Source of the DNA: Diphasiastrum complanatum
Taxonomy: Eukaryota > Streptophyta > Lycopodiopsida > Lycopodiales > Lycopodiaceae
Reading direction: 5' to 3'
Assembly: GCA_029204225.1 (NCBI GenBank)
Contig: CM055104.1
Span: 26,639,253-26,703,252, forward strand
DNA length: 64,000 nucleotides
Under the pieces are notes generated by a model. It was not told where the DNA came from. It ran no database searches and was given only the letters and a program-made list of their open reading frames with translations. Position numbers and translations under genes: made by a program. Positions 44,028 through 55,990 of the stretch are shown here, in pieces; position 1 is the stretch's first letter; each line of letters begins with the position of its first letter.

Positions 44028-46025
44028 TTCAAGAGGAGTCCGAGTGTCAACTTTTTAAGAACCTTTGGATGCACATGCTATGTCAACATTACTCTTGATG
44101 ATAGGACCAAGGAGGATCCATCTTCAAGAAGAGGTATTTTTGTTGGATATAGTGAGGTGAGTAAAGCCTACAAGGTTTACATTCCTTCTACTAACAAAGT
44201 GATTGTTGGTAGAGATGTCATTTTTGATGAGGGAAACATTCCAAAGGTGTCTTCAAGCATGACTGATGGTAAAGTAGATGGATCTAACATTCTTGATGTT
44301 GATGAGAAGGATCCTACTTTGGATGGTGGTGATGATGGACCTTCATCAAGTCAAAAGCCAAGGAGAACATCAAGAGAAAGACAAGTACCTTCAAGGCTCA
44401 CATATGATCAAAAGGGTAAGCAAGTAGTTTCTGGAAATTATGTTGCTTTCCTAACCTCTTTGGATGATCCTACAAGTGTAGATCAAGCAAGGAAAGAAGA
44501 GGAGTGGATCCAAGCAATGGATCTCGAGTATCAAGCTCTTATGAAGAATGGAACACGGAGATTGGTGGAGTTGCCTAAGGACAAGAAAGCTATTGGATGC
44601 AAATGGATCTTCAAGGTGAAGACAAACCAAGATGGATCTATCAACAAGTACAAGGCAAGGCTAGTGGCAAAAGGATATGCTCAACAACAAGGAATTGACT
44701 ATGATGAGACCTTTGCACCCGTGGCAAAGATGGTAAGCATTTGAGTCATCATTTCACTTGCTACACTTTATGGATGGGATCTATGGCAAATGGACATTTC
44801 AAATGCATCCTTGAATGGTAATCTTGAGGAGGAAGTATACATGGAGCAACCCGAGAGCTACATTTCATCAACAAAGCCAAATCATGTGTGTCTTCTACAA
44901 AAGAGTTTGTATGGCCTTAAGCAAGCACCAAGGAGTTGGTATGCTAAGCTTAACACCTTTTTACTCTCTCAAGGCTTTGTTATGAGTGAGTATCATCATT
45001 CACTTTATTATAGGTTTGCTGGAAATGATGCTACTATCTTGCTAATATATGTGGATGATATCATTTTGATTGGTGGAGACAATCAAGATGTGGAGGATAT
45101 CAAGAATGCTCTTAAGAAGGAGTTTGAGGTGCATGATCTTGGTAATTTGCATTACATTTTAGGAATAGAAGTCATTAGATCTTCTCAATCTACTTTCATT
45201 TGTCAAGAAAAGTATGCTAATTCTATTCTAGAAAGATTTCATATGGTAGATGCAAAAGCTATTGATACACCTATGGAGTCTCATGTAAAGCTTACTATAA
45301 GAGGTAATGAAAGCTCCTTCAAGGACATTACAGTCTATAGAAAGCTAGTTGGTTCACTCATCTATCTAACCATTACTAGACCTGATCTAAGCTATTGTGT
45401 TGGAAGATTAAGTCAATTCATGCAAGATCCTAGTGAGGAGCATTGGAAGCTAGGAAAGCGAGTTTTGAGGTACATCATTGGAACTCGAGATTTTGGCATA
45501 TTGTATGAGGGATCATCACCTAATCTTTTTGGATTTTCAGATTCGGACTATGCTAGAGATGTAATGGATAGGAAATCCATTAGTTCTTATTGTATTTTCA
45601 TAGGTGATGGAGCTATATCATGGATGTCAAAGAAACAAGCCACTATCTCATTGTCATCTAGTGAGGCCGAGTACAAAGCTCTTACACATTGCACAAAGGA
45701 GATGGTATGGATCAAAAGGATGATCAAGGATCTTCACTTACTGGATTTTTCAGAGACCCCAATCATCTTTTGTGACAATCAATCAGCCCAAAGAATGGCA
45801 TCCAATCCTATCTTTCATGCTAGGAGCAAGCATATTGAGATACAATATCATTTTGTGAGGGAGCGAGTCATTGCAAAGGAGGTGGAGCTTCAACATGTGT
45901 CTTCAAGGGAATGTGTAGCTGATATCTTCACCAAAGCATTGGGAAAAGACTTTTTCATGAAGCATAGGACTTCACTTGGAGTATTATCAATGTCTATGCT
46001 AAAACTAGTTGAAGAGGGAGTGTGA
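44028..46025 (+). pseudogene. Copia D integrase end, reverse transcriptase and RNase H
   Basis: It continues the frame cut at 38,161: FLRTFGCTCYVNITLDDRTK (integrase C-terminal part), then GCKWIFKVKTNQDGSINKYK and FAPVAKMVSI. A TGA stop at 44742 interrupts, and the frame goes on with VIISLATLYGWDLWQMD, LLQKSLYGLKQAPRSWY and the catalytic ILLIYVDDIILIGG. RNase H follows (FSDSDYARDVMDRKS, SLSSSEAEYKAL, HARSKHIEIQYHFVRER). The final residues MLKLVEEGV overlap the purine tract and the LTR start. Apart from the single stop this 660-codon part is intact, and close in sequence to copia F. Confidence 0.95.
46011..46020 (+). other. Polypurine tract of copia D
   Basis: GAAGAGGGAG lies directly before the LTR start TGTG at 46021; the same tract is found in copia F. 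Confidence 0.85.
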
Positions 46026-46670
46026 AAGATTCAACTAGTTTCATCACATTTTGCAATATTTTCATATTTGGCATATTGAGGCCAAAACTTGTTTTAGACT
46101 TAGAGGTTGACTTTTCGAAGTTCATTAGTCTAAATTTCATTTGAATAAACACTTTTTGAAAGTGTGGGAAAGATAGAATGCGAGTTTGAGTAGATTCAAT
46201 TTGAATAAGTTGGGTACATTGAATCTAGACCCAAAATTGGTAGGGTTAGCATTTTGGTGGGAAAGCCAAGTGGCCAAATAGGGTTTGGACCTGCTATAAA
46301 AGGATGTAACTCGTGGAGAGAGTCATCTTCTCTCTTCTCTATTTCATTTCATGCTTATACATGGTTCTCTTGGGGTCTACTATCCATTGGTGCACTATCT
46401 TGGTGATTGCTTGCAATTCTATGTGTAGAATGATCTATATTTGTTATTTTTGGATCCACACGTGTGAAATACAGTAGCTTGCTGGTTTTGTACGGACAGC
46501 AATAGTACATAATCATTTCATTCAAGTTTGATCAAGTTCTATTAGTGTTTGCATCTCAAATTGTGTGTAGATGTTGATTTTTCTAGATTGGTGAAATTGG
46601 TAGTGTATTTCTCTTTCTAACCAAAGATCATTCAAGTACATTGGATCTTAAGGATATGAAATCTTTCACA
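46021..46670 (+). repeat. 3' LTR of copia D
   Basis: 650 bases, TGTGAAAGATTC to TTTCACA. There are about a dozen differences from the left LTR by eye, so D is older than F. Confidence 0.95.
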
Positions 46671-46674
46671 GAGG

Positions 46675-46694
46675 GTGTGTGTGTGTGTGTGTGT
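46675..46694. repeat. (GT)n microsatellite
   Basis: A short GT run directly after the target duplication of copia D. Confidence 0.8.
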
Positions 46695-47003
46695 CTGTCA
46701 TTGCGATCTAGGTGCAATAAGTCTCTCTCTTTATGCAACATGGAACAAAAGACATTGCACACATTCTCAAATCCCTGATCAATGTGTTATTTATAAGATA
46801 GATACAATTTGACAATAATTTGACAACAACAATTTGACAATTCAAAGGTTATATTTTATTCACAACACTTCCATGTACACAATATTTTGATGAGAACTGC
46901 CATTCGCGAAAGAAAGAATTTTTTGCGACTCGAAAGAGAGAGAATTTTTCTTTAGAAATTCGTGAAAGAGAGAATTTTTCGTGTCATTTGAAAAAAATTC
47001 AAG

Positions 47004-47114
<111 letters not shown>

Positions 47115-47129
47115 AATCTAGTGACAGCT

Positions 47130-47880
47130 GATGATTTTCACTAAGGCATCAAAATTTTTGCAAAAATTTCGTGAAGCCTTCAAAGATTTTCGCGAACGGC
47201 CTTGAGGAAAATTTTGCGAAATTTTCGCAAAGGCTTCAGTTATTTTCGCGACACTGAGCCTTCAAAAAAAGGCGACACTTGAGGGGGAGGGCCAATGTCG
47301 TGAAATTTCCCTGAAGATTTTGCAAAATTTTTGCGAAAATCACTGAAGGCCTCGCGAAAATCCCAATGTCCCTCGCGAAGGTACCTCAAAATGCAAAAAT
47401 ACCTTGAAAATATTTTTTGGAAGGGAGGCCTCAAAACTATTGCAAAAATCGGCAAATTCTTGCGAAGCCTTCTCGAAAATCACAGTGCCTTCGTGAAAAT
47501 ACCTCAAATTTTTTTGCGTTTCGAGGTATTTTCACGAGGGCATTGAGCTTTTTGCGAAGCCTTTGGGAAAAGTTTTCGTGGGCATTGATTTTGCAAAGGT
47601 TTCGAGAAAACCCCAATGCCCTCGCAAAAATACCTCGAAACGCGAAAATTTTGAAGGTATTTTCGCGAAGGCATTGTAATTTTTGCGAAAAAAGTTTGTG
47701 GGCCAATTTCGCGAAGGATTTGTTGATTTTCACAATATTTTTGAGGCCTCTCTCCAGAAAATATTTTCAAGGTATTTTCGCGTTTCGAGATATTTTCACG
47801 AAGGTTCAGTGATTTTCGCTAAATTTTCGCGAAACCTTCAGGGAAATTTTTCCAAAAATTTTGATTCTCGTAAATCTTGA
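47130..47880. repeat. Fold-back sequence of TTCGCGAA-type modules
   Basis: The left arm (about 47,300-47,470) and right arm (about 47,690-47,855) are inverted copies. Reading the right arm backwards gives aaatttccctgaagg, gcgaaaatcactgaa, aaataccttgaaaatat and gaggcctcaaaa in the same order as the left arm. The centre holds further smaller dyads, such as tacctcgaaacgcgaaaat against attttcgcgaaggcattg. The word TTCGCGAA or close variants recurs every 20-40 bases throughout. Several ORFs run through it on both strands, but their Phe/Arg/Lys-rich translations only reflect the repeat. Confidence 0.75.
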
Positions 47881-48959
47881 GGCTCCTAAATTCGAGTCTC
47901 CAAAATTTGATGAATTTTTAGCTAACCTATGATCAACAATTTGGTGAATTTGATGAAGTTTCGGCATCATTTATTGTTTTTTTTAGTTTCCATGTGTGAA
48001 TTCTAGAGAGAAAGAGAGTGATCATATCTATCGTTCATTAATTTTCATATTATGATTCGATGGATTCTATGCAAGTAGTGTATAACTTCGACCGAATGTG
48101 TAGTCAAGTTCTTTTGATATAAAATCTCCCCAGGATTTAGTTGAAGTTGATGTAAGGATCATCTGGGATCTTGGAATTTTTATTTTTTGGTTCAATTCTT
48201 GTTTTGGTTTTGATGGTTCTAGTGGCTGACTTTGACTGAACATTTGGTGGTATGCATTAGACATGAGTATAACTACATTGTCCAAGTCATTTTTTTTTTC
48301 AAGATCAAGTTTGGAAGATCTTAACAAAATTTAATTTCGACTGAATTGAAAAACAAAACAAACAGATGTTTTTGCTCAGATATATTTTTTTCAAAGAGCT
48401 TTTGAAAGCACCTGTGAAGTTGAAACTGCAATAGGATCTAGAGAGCGTAAACCTGGAAGCCATAGGGTCACTTCATAGGCTTTTGGATTTAAATATACTT
48501 GTTAAGAAAGAAAAAAAAAAAAAAGACCATTTCTAAGTGAGAGTGAAATCACAAGATGGTACACAACGAATTGAAATTTGAGATGGAGCAAACAAATTTA
48601 CAGGTAGCCACAATTTTCCAAAGAGAAAAGTCAACATCAAATAGGAAAGCCAAAGTCTCCAAATAGGAGCAATAGAGAATTTTTAATGAGACTTTCATAG
48701 CTTTATCTCTACTGACACATTGCCAGTCAAAAACACTACAAATGGACGAAATGCACATGTCAGATTACACTTCTTTCTGTAAGTCCATTTGGGGGACTGG
48801 TATTTTGATAGTGGTTACAACAACCACCTCTCCAATCATATCATACCATCTACATGAGACAACTAAATGATGGCTCATAAATCCAAATAAAAAAATATTT
48901 CTACGTATTAGTGATGAAGCCAGCTGGAAACTTTTGAAGAGATGAAAGGTGTAAAACTT
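47881..48959. other. No gene recognised
   Basis: A minus-strand ORF at 48067-48327 (NDLDNVVILMSNAYHQMFSQ) matches nothing I know. The rest is A/T-rich. Confidence 0.4.
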
Positions 48960-49700
48960 CCACAAGACTATGCAATCTCCTTGTGCAAAGCCAAGCTAGC
49001 CATTACCATGATCAAATTCGATGTAGAAATTTTGTTGGAGCAAATTACCGATAACGGTTGAATGTGAAAGGTGATATGACCCCCTGAATAGCGAGACATT
49101 TAACATCCTCGGCAACTTCAACGAAGTAGGTGGAAGACGGAGGCTGGAATTCTGAAGATCCTTCAAATGAGATGGAAAAGACAGGCAGAGGAGGTTGAGA
49201 GATGCCTGACACATTAATACAAATATCTAAATCTTGGAAGGAATGACTGCGAGGATAATGGATTTTCCTTTGAAAAGTGGCAAGAATGATAAGGTAGGCT
49301 GGCATTTTCAAGAAAGAAAGAGTAGAGCCAGAATCAAAGATAGTTGCACCATTGCCCAAAAGATACGCATTGCTAGGAATGGGAAGAATCTCCCCTCCAA
49401 CACTCACCTATTCCACCATAGTAATACGTTGATGCCCAGAGTATTCTTCACTGGAGGTATATAGGGGAAGATGATAGCATGTGATAAATTCTGAGTTACA
49501 TTTCCAAATAGCAGCAGACTAATGTCTAAGTTGGATCTGAGATAGTCCCCTAAACAATAGGAGAATTACTGAATCTGTGGCCGATTTGCGAGCTGAAGGA
49601 TATGTCACCCTGTCCTAGACCAAGAACCCCTTCAGAATCGTTGAAGTTGCCTCCATTTCTCATCCAACACCCAAATACAACACGCAGAAACTGCACACAA
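48960..49700 (-). pseudogene. Pepsin-type aspartic protease (A1, nepenthesin/CDR1-like), C-terminal half
   Basis: Minus-strand frames give, in order: VVFGCWMRNGGNFNDSEGVL and GLGQGDISFSSQIGHRFSNSP (end of the N-lobe); a short LLFGN segment; VSVGGEILPIPSNAYLLGNG; IFDSGSTLSFL with the second catalytic Asp (DSGS/T); the C-lobe PVFSISFEGSSEFQPPSSTY and VKCLAIQGV; and finally VIGNLLQQNFYIEFDHGNG with a stop, then LGFAQGDC. These are the hallmarks of plant secreted A1 proteases. Frame changes near 49,540, 49,410 and 49,080 and two stops break it. The N-terminal half with the first Asp is missing: the copia G insertion and a tandem repeat lie just upstream. Confidence 0.8.
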
Positions 49701-49827
49701 GAGATGAGTGTTGCACACAAGTGATGAGTGTGAGAATGAGCAAACCAGCAAGGAGAAAGGAGCGGGGCAAGGTAGCAAAGTGTTGCACACAATTGATGAG
49801 TGTGAGAAGGAGCGAGCCAACAAGGAG
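49685..49827. repeat. Tandem repeat, about 73-75-base units, split by copia G
   Basis: Two units begin gtgttgcacacaa.tgatga at 49,710 and 49,783. The second stops at the G insertion, and its remainder (gagcggggccaggtagca) continues on the far side at 55,990. The empty site can thus be recognised without a related genome. Confidence 0.7.
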
Positions 49828-50509
49828 TGTAAAAATTACAGCAAATAAGGATCCTAAAACACTTGAAATGATGAGGGAAACAATAGATTATGATTTCATA
49901 AGATTAGCACAAGTTGAACCATCAAAATCCATCAAAAATCTATGCTTGAACCTCACTAAATGGCCCAAATCCTTGAAGAAGGCTTCACACGTGTGAAAGT
50001 ACGGCCTCCCACAGTCTGAGTACTGTACACCAGACCTACATTCAATCCTATAATCATTAGTAATCACAAGTACTCAAACAATTATGAACATAGAGAGCAA
50101 TTGCACCATTATGAGAGAAAAAACATGAAATTGCTTGATTGATTTTGGTGAGATATCATCACCTATATATACATGATCCATCACGGTTTTGGGCAGGTAT
50201 GAGTAGCCCTAAACCTATCCCTAATGCTAATTTTGGTGGATCTTTCATCCCTACCAAGTTAGGATTGGAATCTTGGAGATCCCTCAACAATGCAGAAATG
50301 ACCAAAAATAGCTCCTATTTTTTCTCCCTTGTATCTAAGCATAATTTGGACTCATTCCAAAGGTTCTAACACTTAGGTCTACTTGAGAACATCCTTATGA
50401 ATGGAATCCTATGATATTTGGCACGTGTGACAAGCCACATCATGACCATCTAACTATTTACAAGTCATATGACCAAAACTAGTCAAGCTAGAATTGTGAA
50501 TTTTTAACA
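49828..50509 (-). repeat. 3' LTR of copia G
   Basis: It runs from TGTAAAAATTAC to TTTTTAACA. A TATA-like tatatatag (minus strand) lies near 50,165 and the palindrome cacacgtgtg near 49,990. Confidence 0.95.
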
Positions 50510-50523
50510 CTCCTCCTCACTAT

Positions 50524-51528
50524 CTAGCTTGGTTCAATCATTGCTTTACTAATCACTCCAAGTGATGATCTGAACTTCATAAAAGGTGTCTTTTGAAGTG
50601 GTTTAGTAAGTAGATCAGCTACACATTCATTGCTTGGAACATGCTCCAAAGCAATCTCCTTGGCTTGCACCATTTCTCTCACAAAGTGATGGCATATCTC
50701 AATGTGCTTAGATCTTGCATGGAAGATTGGGTTAGATGCAAGGTGTTGGGATGATATATTGTCATTGTAGATGATTGGTGCCTCCTCTGAATCCATGATC
50801 TTTAGTTCCACCAATAATCTCTTGATCCAAAGTACCTCCTTTGTAGTGGTTGTCAAAGCTTTGTACTCGGCCTCAGTTGAAGATAGAGATATAGTTTCTT
50901 GCTTTTTTGAAAGCCATGAAACCACACCTTCTCCTATGAAAGTTGAATAGGCACTTGTTGATTTCCTATCCCTCTTGTCCCCTGCAAAATCTGAATCACT
51001 AAATGCATGAAGTTTAATCACATCTCCTCTATATAGAATCCCAAAATCCAATGTACCCGAGATGTATCTTAGAATCCTCTTAGCCTTTTTCCAATGGATA
51101 TTCAATGGCTTTTGCATGGATTGGCTCAACCTACATACACTAAAGCTAAGATCTGGTCTAGTTATAGTGATCCAAATTAAGGAACCTATAAGTTGCCTAA
51201 ACAAAGTGATGTCCATGAAGGATCTTTCATCATCTTCATTTGGCACTTTTACATCTTGCTCCATTGGTGTGTCAACACTTTTGCATACTTCCATCTTAAA
51301 CTTCTTCAAAAGACTTTGAGCATAGTTTACTTGACTTATAAAGATAAAATCAGACCCTCTAAGTACTTCTATGCCTAAGATGAAGTGAAGACACCCTAGA
51401 TCTACCATCTTGAACTCTAAGGATAGATCTATCTTGATTTTTTCAATACCATCAACACTATTTCCACTAATGATGATGTCATCTACATAAATGAGTAAAA
51501 GTACAATACCAACATCATCAAACTTAAT
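50524..51528 (-). pseudogene. Copia G reverse transcriptase end and RNase H
   Basis: Directly after the TAA at 51529 the frame resumes with LLLIYVDDIIISGN, the catalytic block of the reverse transcriptase. ORF 51408-50524 follows: LGCLHFILGIEVL, TPMEQDVKVPNEDD, then RNase H with FSDSDFAGDKRDRKS, SLSSTEAEYKAL, IYNDNISSQHLASN and HARSKHIEICHHFVREM. It ends 15 bases from the LTR with a purine tract between. This part is otherwise intact. Confidence 0.9.
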
Positions 51529-53376
51529 TTAAAGAGTGGGATCATATTCACTTTGAACAAAAGAAAGTGAAATAAGATAGCAATGTAGTCTTGAATTCCA
51601 AGATCTCGAGGCTTGCTTCAAGTCATAGATGCTTCTTTGGAGATGGCATACTTTGTTCTCCATTCCATGCTTGATGAACCCTTGTGGCTGCTCCATATAG
51701 ATATCCTCTTCCAAAAAACCATTCAAGAAAGCATTAGAGACATCCATTTGACATAGAATCCATCCAAAATGTGAAGCAAGTGCAATGATTAGTCTTATTG
51801 TGACCATCTTGGCCACGGGTGCAAAAGTTTCCTCATAGTCTATCCCTCTCTCTTGAGCATAACCTTTTGCAACTAATCTTGCTTTATGTTTGTTAACACT
51901 CCCATTTGCATTCAACTTAAGCTTGAAGACCCACTTGCATCCTATTACATTCCTTTGAGGTCTCTCAACAAGCAACCAAGTTTCATTCTCAATCAAGGCA
52001 TCATACTCATCCAACATAGCTTTATACCATTCTTTGGAGTTCAATGTATCCTCAACATTAGACGGTTCTTCAAAACTAGATAAAGCATAAGAAGTGGATG
52101 AGATACCCTCAACTTGCTGTCCTTTGCCTTGATATGTGAGCCTTGATGGCTCCACTTTTGCCCTTGAAGATCTCCTTGGTGTGATAGGTGGGTTTGGTGC
52201 TTGCTCCTCCATGAGCTCCTCCTCAAAACCAAGATCTTGCTCCTCGGCCATCTTCTTCTTGATTGTTGGAGCACTTGAGCCTTCTTCAAGCATATGCATA
52301 TGATGTTCATCAAAGATGACATCCGTTGAAACAACAAATTTGTTCAAGGATGGGAGATAGACTTTGTAGCCCTTGCTTGAGCTTGCATATCCAAGCATGA
52401 TCCCTCTTGTGGAAGATGGATCCTCCTTCGTTCTTGTTTCCAATGGCACATGCACATAACATATACACCCAAAAACTTTCAAGTGATTAAGATTGGGTTT
52501 CTTTCCATACAACATCTCATAAGGAGTTTTGCCTTCAATTGCTTTGCAAGACACCCTATTCATCAAGTAGTTTGCACATACAAGAGACTCACCCCAAAAG
52601 GATTTGGGCAAACAAGCATCTAATCTTAAAGCCTTAGAACATTCACATAATGTTCTATTCCTTCTTTCAGCAACTCCATTTTGTTGAGGAGTGTAAGGAC
52701 AAGAAGTCTCTTTCTTGATCCCTTCCTCCTCACAAAAGGCCTTGAACTCATTGGAGATGAATTCTCCACCATTGTCACTTCTAAGAATCTTGATGCTATG
52801 ATTATGATGCTTTTCCACAAACAACTTGAACTTTACAAAAGTATCAAATACTTGAGACTTGAAGGAAAGTAAGAACACCCAACAATATCTTGAGTAGTCA
52901 TCAATGAAGGTTAAAAACATGGATGAACCTCCATTAGATTTGGTGCTAGCAATGTGCACATCCGAGTGTATGAGTTCAAGAGGATGAGATGACTTTGTGA
53001 TGGAGTTAGGAAACACCTTCTTATGTGCCTTGGATAAGGCACAAGCTTCACAAACCTTGTCTTCCTTCCCAATAGACCTTGGTAGGCCTAAAGCATACTC
53101 CTCCTTGATCATAGCCTCCATGGAACCCGAGTTGACATGTCCAAGTCTTTTGTGCCATAAAGTAAAGGTAGATATCTTGCTCTTCTCGGCCAACATGACA
53201 ACATTAGTATCCACAAATGCATCCAGCTTATAAAGTTTGCCAAGTCTAGTGCCCTTAGCCACTATCTTACCCTTCTTCTTGATGAAACATTCATTTGAAG
53301 CAAAGTCAACATTGAAACCATTGTCTACCATTTGGCCAACACTTAGTAGATTCTTTGTTACTGTAGGAATGTACAA
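51529..53376 (-). pseudogene. Copia G protease end, integrase and reverse transcriptase
   Basis: 615 open codons: pre-integrase LWHKRLGHVNSGSMEAM; integrase CEACALSKAHKKVF, HSDVH, FLTFIDDYSRYCWVFLL, LRSDNGGEFISNEF, TPQQNGVAERRNRTL; reverse transcriptase GCKWVFKLKLNANGSVNKHK, FAPVAKMVTIRLIIALAS, MDVSNAFLNGFLEE, DLKQASRSW (usual LKQAPRAW). It ends at a TAA at 51529 just before the catalytic YVDD. Upstream a TGA near 53,415 separates it from the gag-protease part. With two stops no full polyprotein can be made. Confidence 0.93.
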
Positions 53377-53412
53377 AACACCTTCTATGTTGATCTTTTT
53401 GGAAGATCCTAA

Positions 53413-54492
53413 TCAAAGGGGAATGCTACCAACTCCTTCAATCTTACAAGCTTCATCATTTGCTGTATAGATAGACTTTATAGGTCCATCATAAGATAAG
53501 AGAGAAGAGAAAAACTCTCTTTTACTAGTCATGTGTGAACTAGCACCCGAGTCAATCCACCAAGGATCTTCTCCTTTGAAGCTTGTTGAAGAAAATATGG
53601 ACATCATGAGAGAGTCCTCATGTGAACTCTCCTCCTCCTCCTCTTTGCTCATGTTGGCTTGGCTTTGATCTTGCTTCCTCTTGAAGCATTCCGAGGCATA
53701 ATGCCCCATCTTGCTACAATAGTAGCACTTCACCTTTGATTTGTCCTTCTTGACTTTGGTGGTTGATGGAGATGCCTTTGGGGGTCCTTCTTGATCCTCA
53801 AGCTTTGTAGACTTCTTGAATGTTGATCCTTTGTCTTTGGACTTGCCTTTGCCTTTGGTGAAGAGAGCTTGGTCATCTCCACCTTGGATGGAAAGCCTAT
53901 CCATCCTCTCTTGCATTTGGCTCCTTCTTGATTCCTCGGCCATGAGTGTGCCTTGGAGTTCTTCAAGTATGGGTAGCTTACCCATAATTGCATATCCCTG
54001 AACCAAATTGTCAAATTCAAAGCTTAGTCCATTCAATATGAGTTGAACAAGCTCTTCATCCTTGATAGGGTCACCTATAAAAGCTAGCTCTTTGTTCAAT
54101 TCCTTTACTCTTAGGACAAAAGTATGTGCACTCTCTCCTTTCTTTTGATAGCTTCTATAGATTTGATTCTTCAAAGCTAACATTCTAGTTTGGTTCTTGG
54201 ATTCATAGACCTTTTGCAAAGTCTCCCAAGCATCTTGAGCTGAAGTGCAATCTCCTACCTCTCTTAAGAGTTCATTTGCAACATTCATTTTTATGCAATG
54301 TAGTGCAACATTGCACCTCTTGATGTATTTGGCTTTTTCTTGAGGATGAATAGGTTCACCCTCCTTACCATTTACAATTTCCATCAGATCTTGCATGATC
54401 ATGATAGATTCCATTCTAACTTTCCATATGGAATAGTTAGTTTTGTTGAGCCTTTCATTAGTATCCAAAAGATATGCATTTATAGATGCCAT
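53413..54492 (-). CDS. Copia G gag and protease
   Basis: 359 codons from ATG 54492 (MASINAYLLDTNERLNKTNY). Gag lies at residues ~1-230 with NYSIWKVRMESIMIM and the helices LKNQIYRSYQKKGES and LVQLILNGLSFEFDNLVQ. A Lys-rich linker is followed by the zinc knuckle CYYCSKMGHYASEC near residue 260 and the protease start WWIDSGASSHMTS near 316. A TGA ends it after GSIPL. Interestingly the gag could still be made as a particle protein from this copy. Confidence 0.9.
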   Translation of the reverse strand: MASINAYLLDTNERLNKTNYSIWKVRMESIMIMQDLMEIVNGKEGEPIHPQEKAKYIKRCNVALHCIKMNVANELLREVGDCTSAQDAWETLQKVYESKNQTRMLALKNQIYRSYQKKGESAHTFVLRVKELNKELAFIGDPIKDEELVQLILNGLSFEFDNLVQGYAIMGKLPILEELQGTLMAEESRRSQMQERMDRLSIQGGDDQALFTKGKGKSKDKGSTFKKSTKLEDQEGPPKASPSTTKVKKDKSKVKCYYCSKMGHYASECFKRKQDQSQANMSKEEEEESSHEDSLMMSIFSSTSFKGEDPWWIDSGASSHMTSKREFFSSLLSYDGPIKSIYTANDEACKIEGVGSIPL

Positions 54493-55291
54493 CTAGTCTC
54501 CTAATCAAGGACTTGACACAAATGAAGGTTACTTCTATTGATTTGATTGAAGGTCTACCTTATCCCACTTCTTAGGGACCTGAAAAGATCAGTAATAGAC
54601 TTCCTATAAAGATCTAAGAATGATCTCTAACAAAATCAAATCAGAGAATACTAGAAACAATGCACTTGCTTGATTGAAGTAGACAATACTAGTAGAATTG
54701 CCCCTCTTTCTATAAAGAACATTAAAGCTTCCAAATGATCTGATCAAGAGTGAATTTCAGCAACCTAATATACTTCCAAAATCACTTGTAAAAGATCTAA
54801 ATGGAACTTAATGAGGATGCAACACAATCTACTATCCAATCACAAGCAAAAAATGATCAAAATTGATGAAAAATCGATCTAATTTGGTGCATAAGTCAAG
54901 CAATGGTTGGACTGAACCTAAATCACTTTAGGAGGTGCCTACTACACCTTAGAACAGCCTTGAAGAGTCCCCAAAACTCTGATCTTCCCTCTCCTTGAAT
55001 GCTAGAAAGCCTCCTCTATGAAATCACCTTCAAAACTTGCTTTGAAATCAATGCTTGGAGCAAGCAAAACTTGCTATCTTGGTAATGTGAATTGAATTCA
55101 ACTTTGCCTCTGGTTTTAGACACCTAAACACCTGCAAATGAAGTCACACAACACCAATCTCCAATGTATTTGACTCACTTTGAGTTCTAGAATCAATACT
55201 AGATGCTAAGATCCAATCTACACAAGATTTAGATCAAAAATTGTGATCAAATTGAATGAAAACCAAGGATTTAGCTCATTTCAGTCTTTAG

Positions 55292-55303
55292 GCTCTGATA
55301 CCA
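55292..55303 (-). other. Primer-binding site of copia G
   Basis: The plus strand reads gctctgatacca, abutting the LTR at 55304. Confidence 0.9.
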
Positions 55304-55985
55304 TGTAAAAATTACAGCAAATAAGGATCCTAAAACACTTGAAATGATGAGGGAAACAATAGATTATGATTTCATAAGATTAGCACAAGTTGAACCATCA
55401 AAATCCATCAAAAATCTATGCTTGAACCTCACTAAATGGCCCAAATCCTTGAAGAAGGCTTCACACGTGTGAAAGTACGGCCTCCCACAGTATGAGTACT
55501 GTACACCAGACCTACATTCAATCCTATAATCATTAGTAATCACAAGTACTCAAACAATTATGAACATAGAGAGCAATTGCACCATTATGAGAGAAAAAAC
55601 ATGAAATTGCTTGATTGATTTTGGTGAGATATCATCACCTATATATACATGATCCATCACGGTTTTGGGCAGGTATGAGTAGCCCTAAACCTATCCCTAA
55701 TGCTAATTTTGGTGGATCTTTCATCTCTACCAAGTTAGGGTTGGAATCTTGGAGATCCCTCAACAATGCAGAAATTACCAAAAATAGCTCCTATTTTTTC
55801 TCCCTTGTATCTAAGCATAATTTGGACTCATTCCAAAGGTTCTAACACTTAGGTCTACTTGAGAACATCCTTATGAATGGAATCCTATGATATTTGGCAC
55901 GTGTGACAAGCCACATCATGACCATCTAACTATTTACAAGTCATATGACCAAAACTAGTCAAGCTAGAATTGTGAATTTTTAACA
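55304..55985 (-). repeat. 5' LTR of copia G
   Basis: 682 bases, same ends as the left copy. Differences seen include cagtatgag against cagtctgag and gaaattacc against gaaatgacc. Confidence 0.95.
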
Positions 55986-55990
55986 AGGAG

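Larger units (their letters stand above)
30389..46675 (+). mobile_element. Copia element D, complete with TSD, split by three insertions
   Basis: The LTRs at 30394-31042 and 46021-46670 are flanked by the same 5-base duplication GAGGG (30389-30393 and 46671-46675). A primer site follows the left LTR and a purine tract precedes the right one. Coding blocks are at 34985-35766, 37013-38161 and 44028-46025. They are separated by an LTR element (31279-34615), a solo LTR (35772-37007) and another copia (38162-44022). With those removed it is about 6 kb, normal for copia. Frameshifts near 35,140, 37,110 and 37,365 and a stop at 44,742 disable it. Confidence 0.95.
49823..55990 (-). mobile_element. 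Copia element G, complete with TSD
   Basis: The LTRs 49828-50509 and 55304-55985 (682 bases each) differ at about four positions by eye. AGGAG flanks both sides (49823-49827 and 55986-55990). The minus-strand primer site is at 55292-55303. Three open segments (54492-53413, 53376-51529, 51408-50524) make one polyprotein broken by two stops. It differs clearly from copia D and F in LTR and protein. Confidence 0.95.

Noticed and set aside
47331-47812. ORFs of the fold-back region as a protein with repeated FRGIF segments
   Set aside because: They occur on both strands and in several frames with the same composition, as expected from the DNA repeat.
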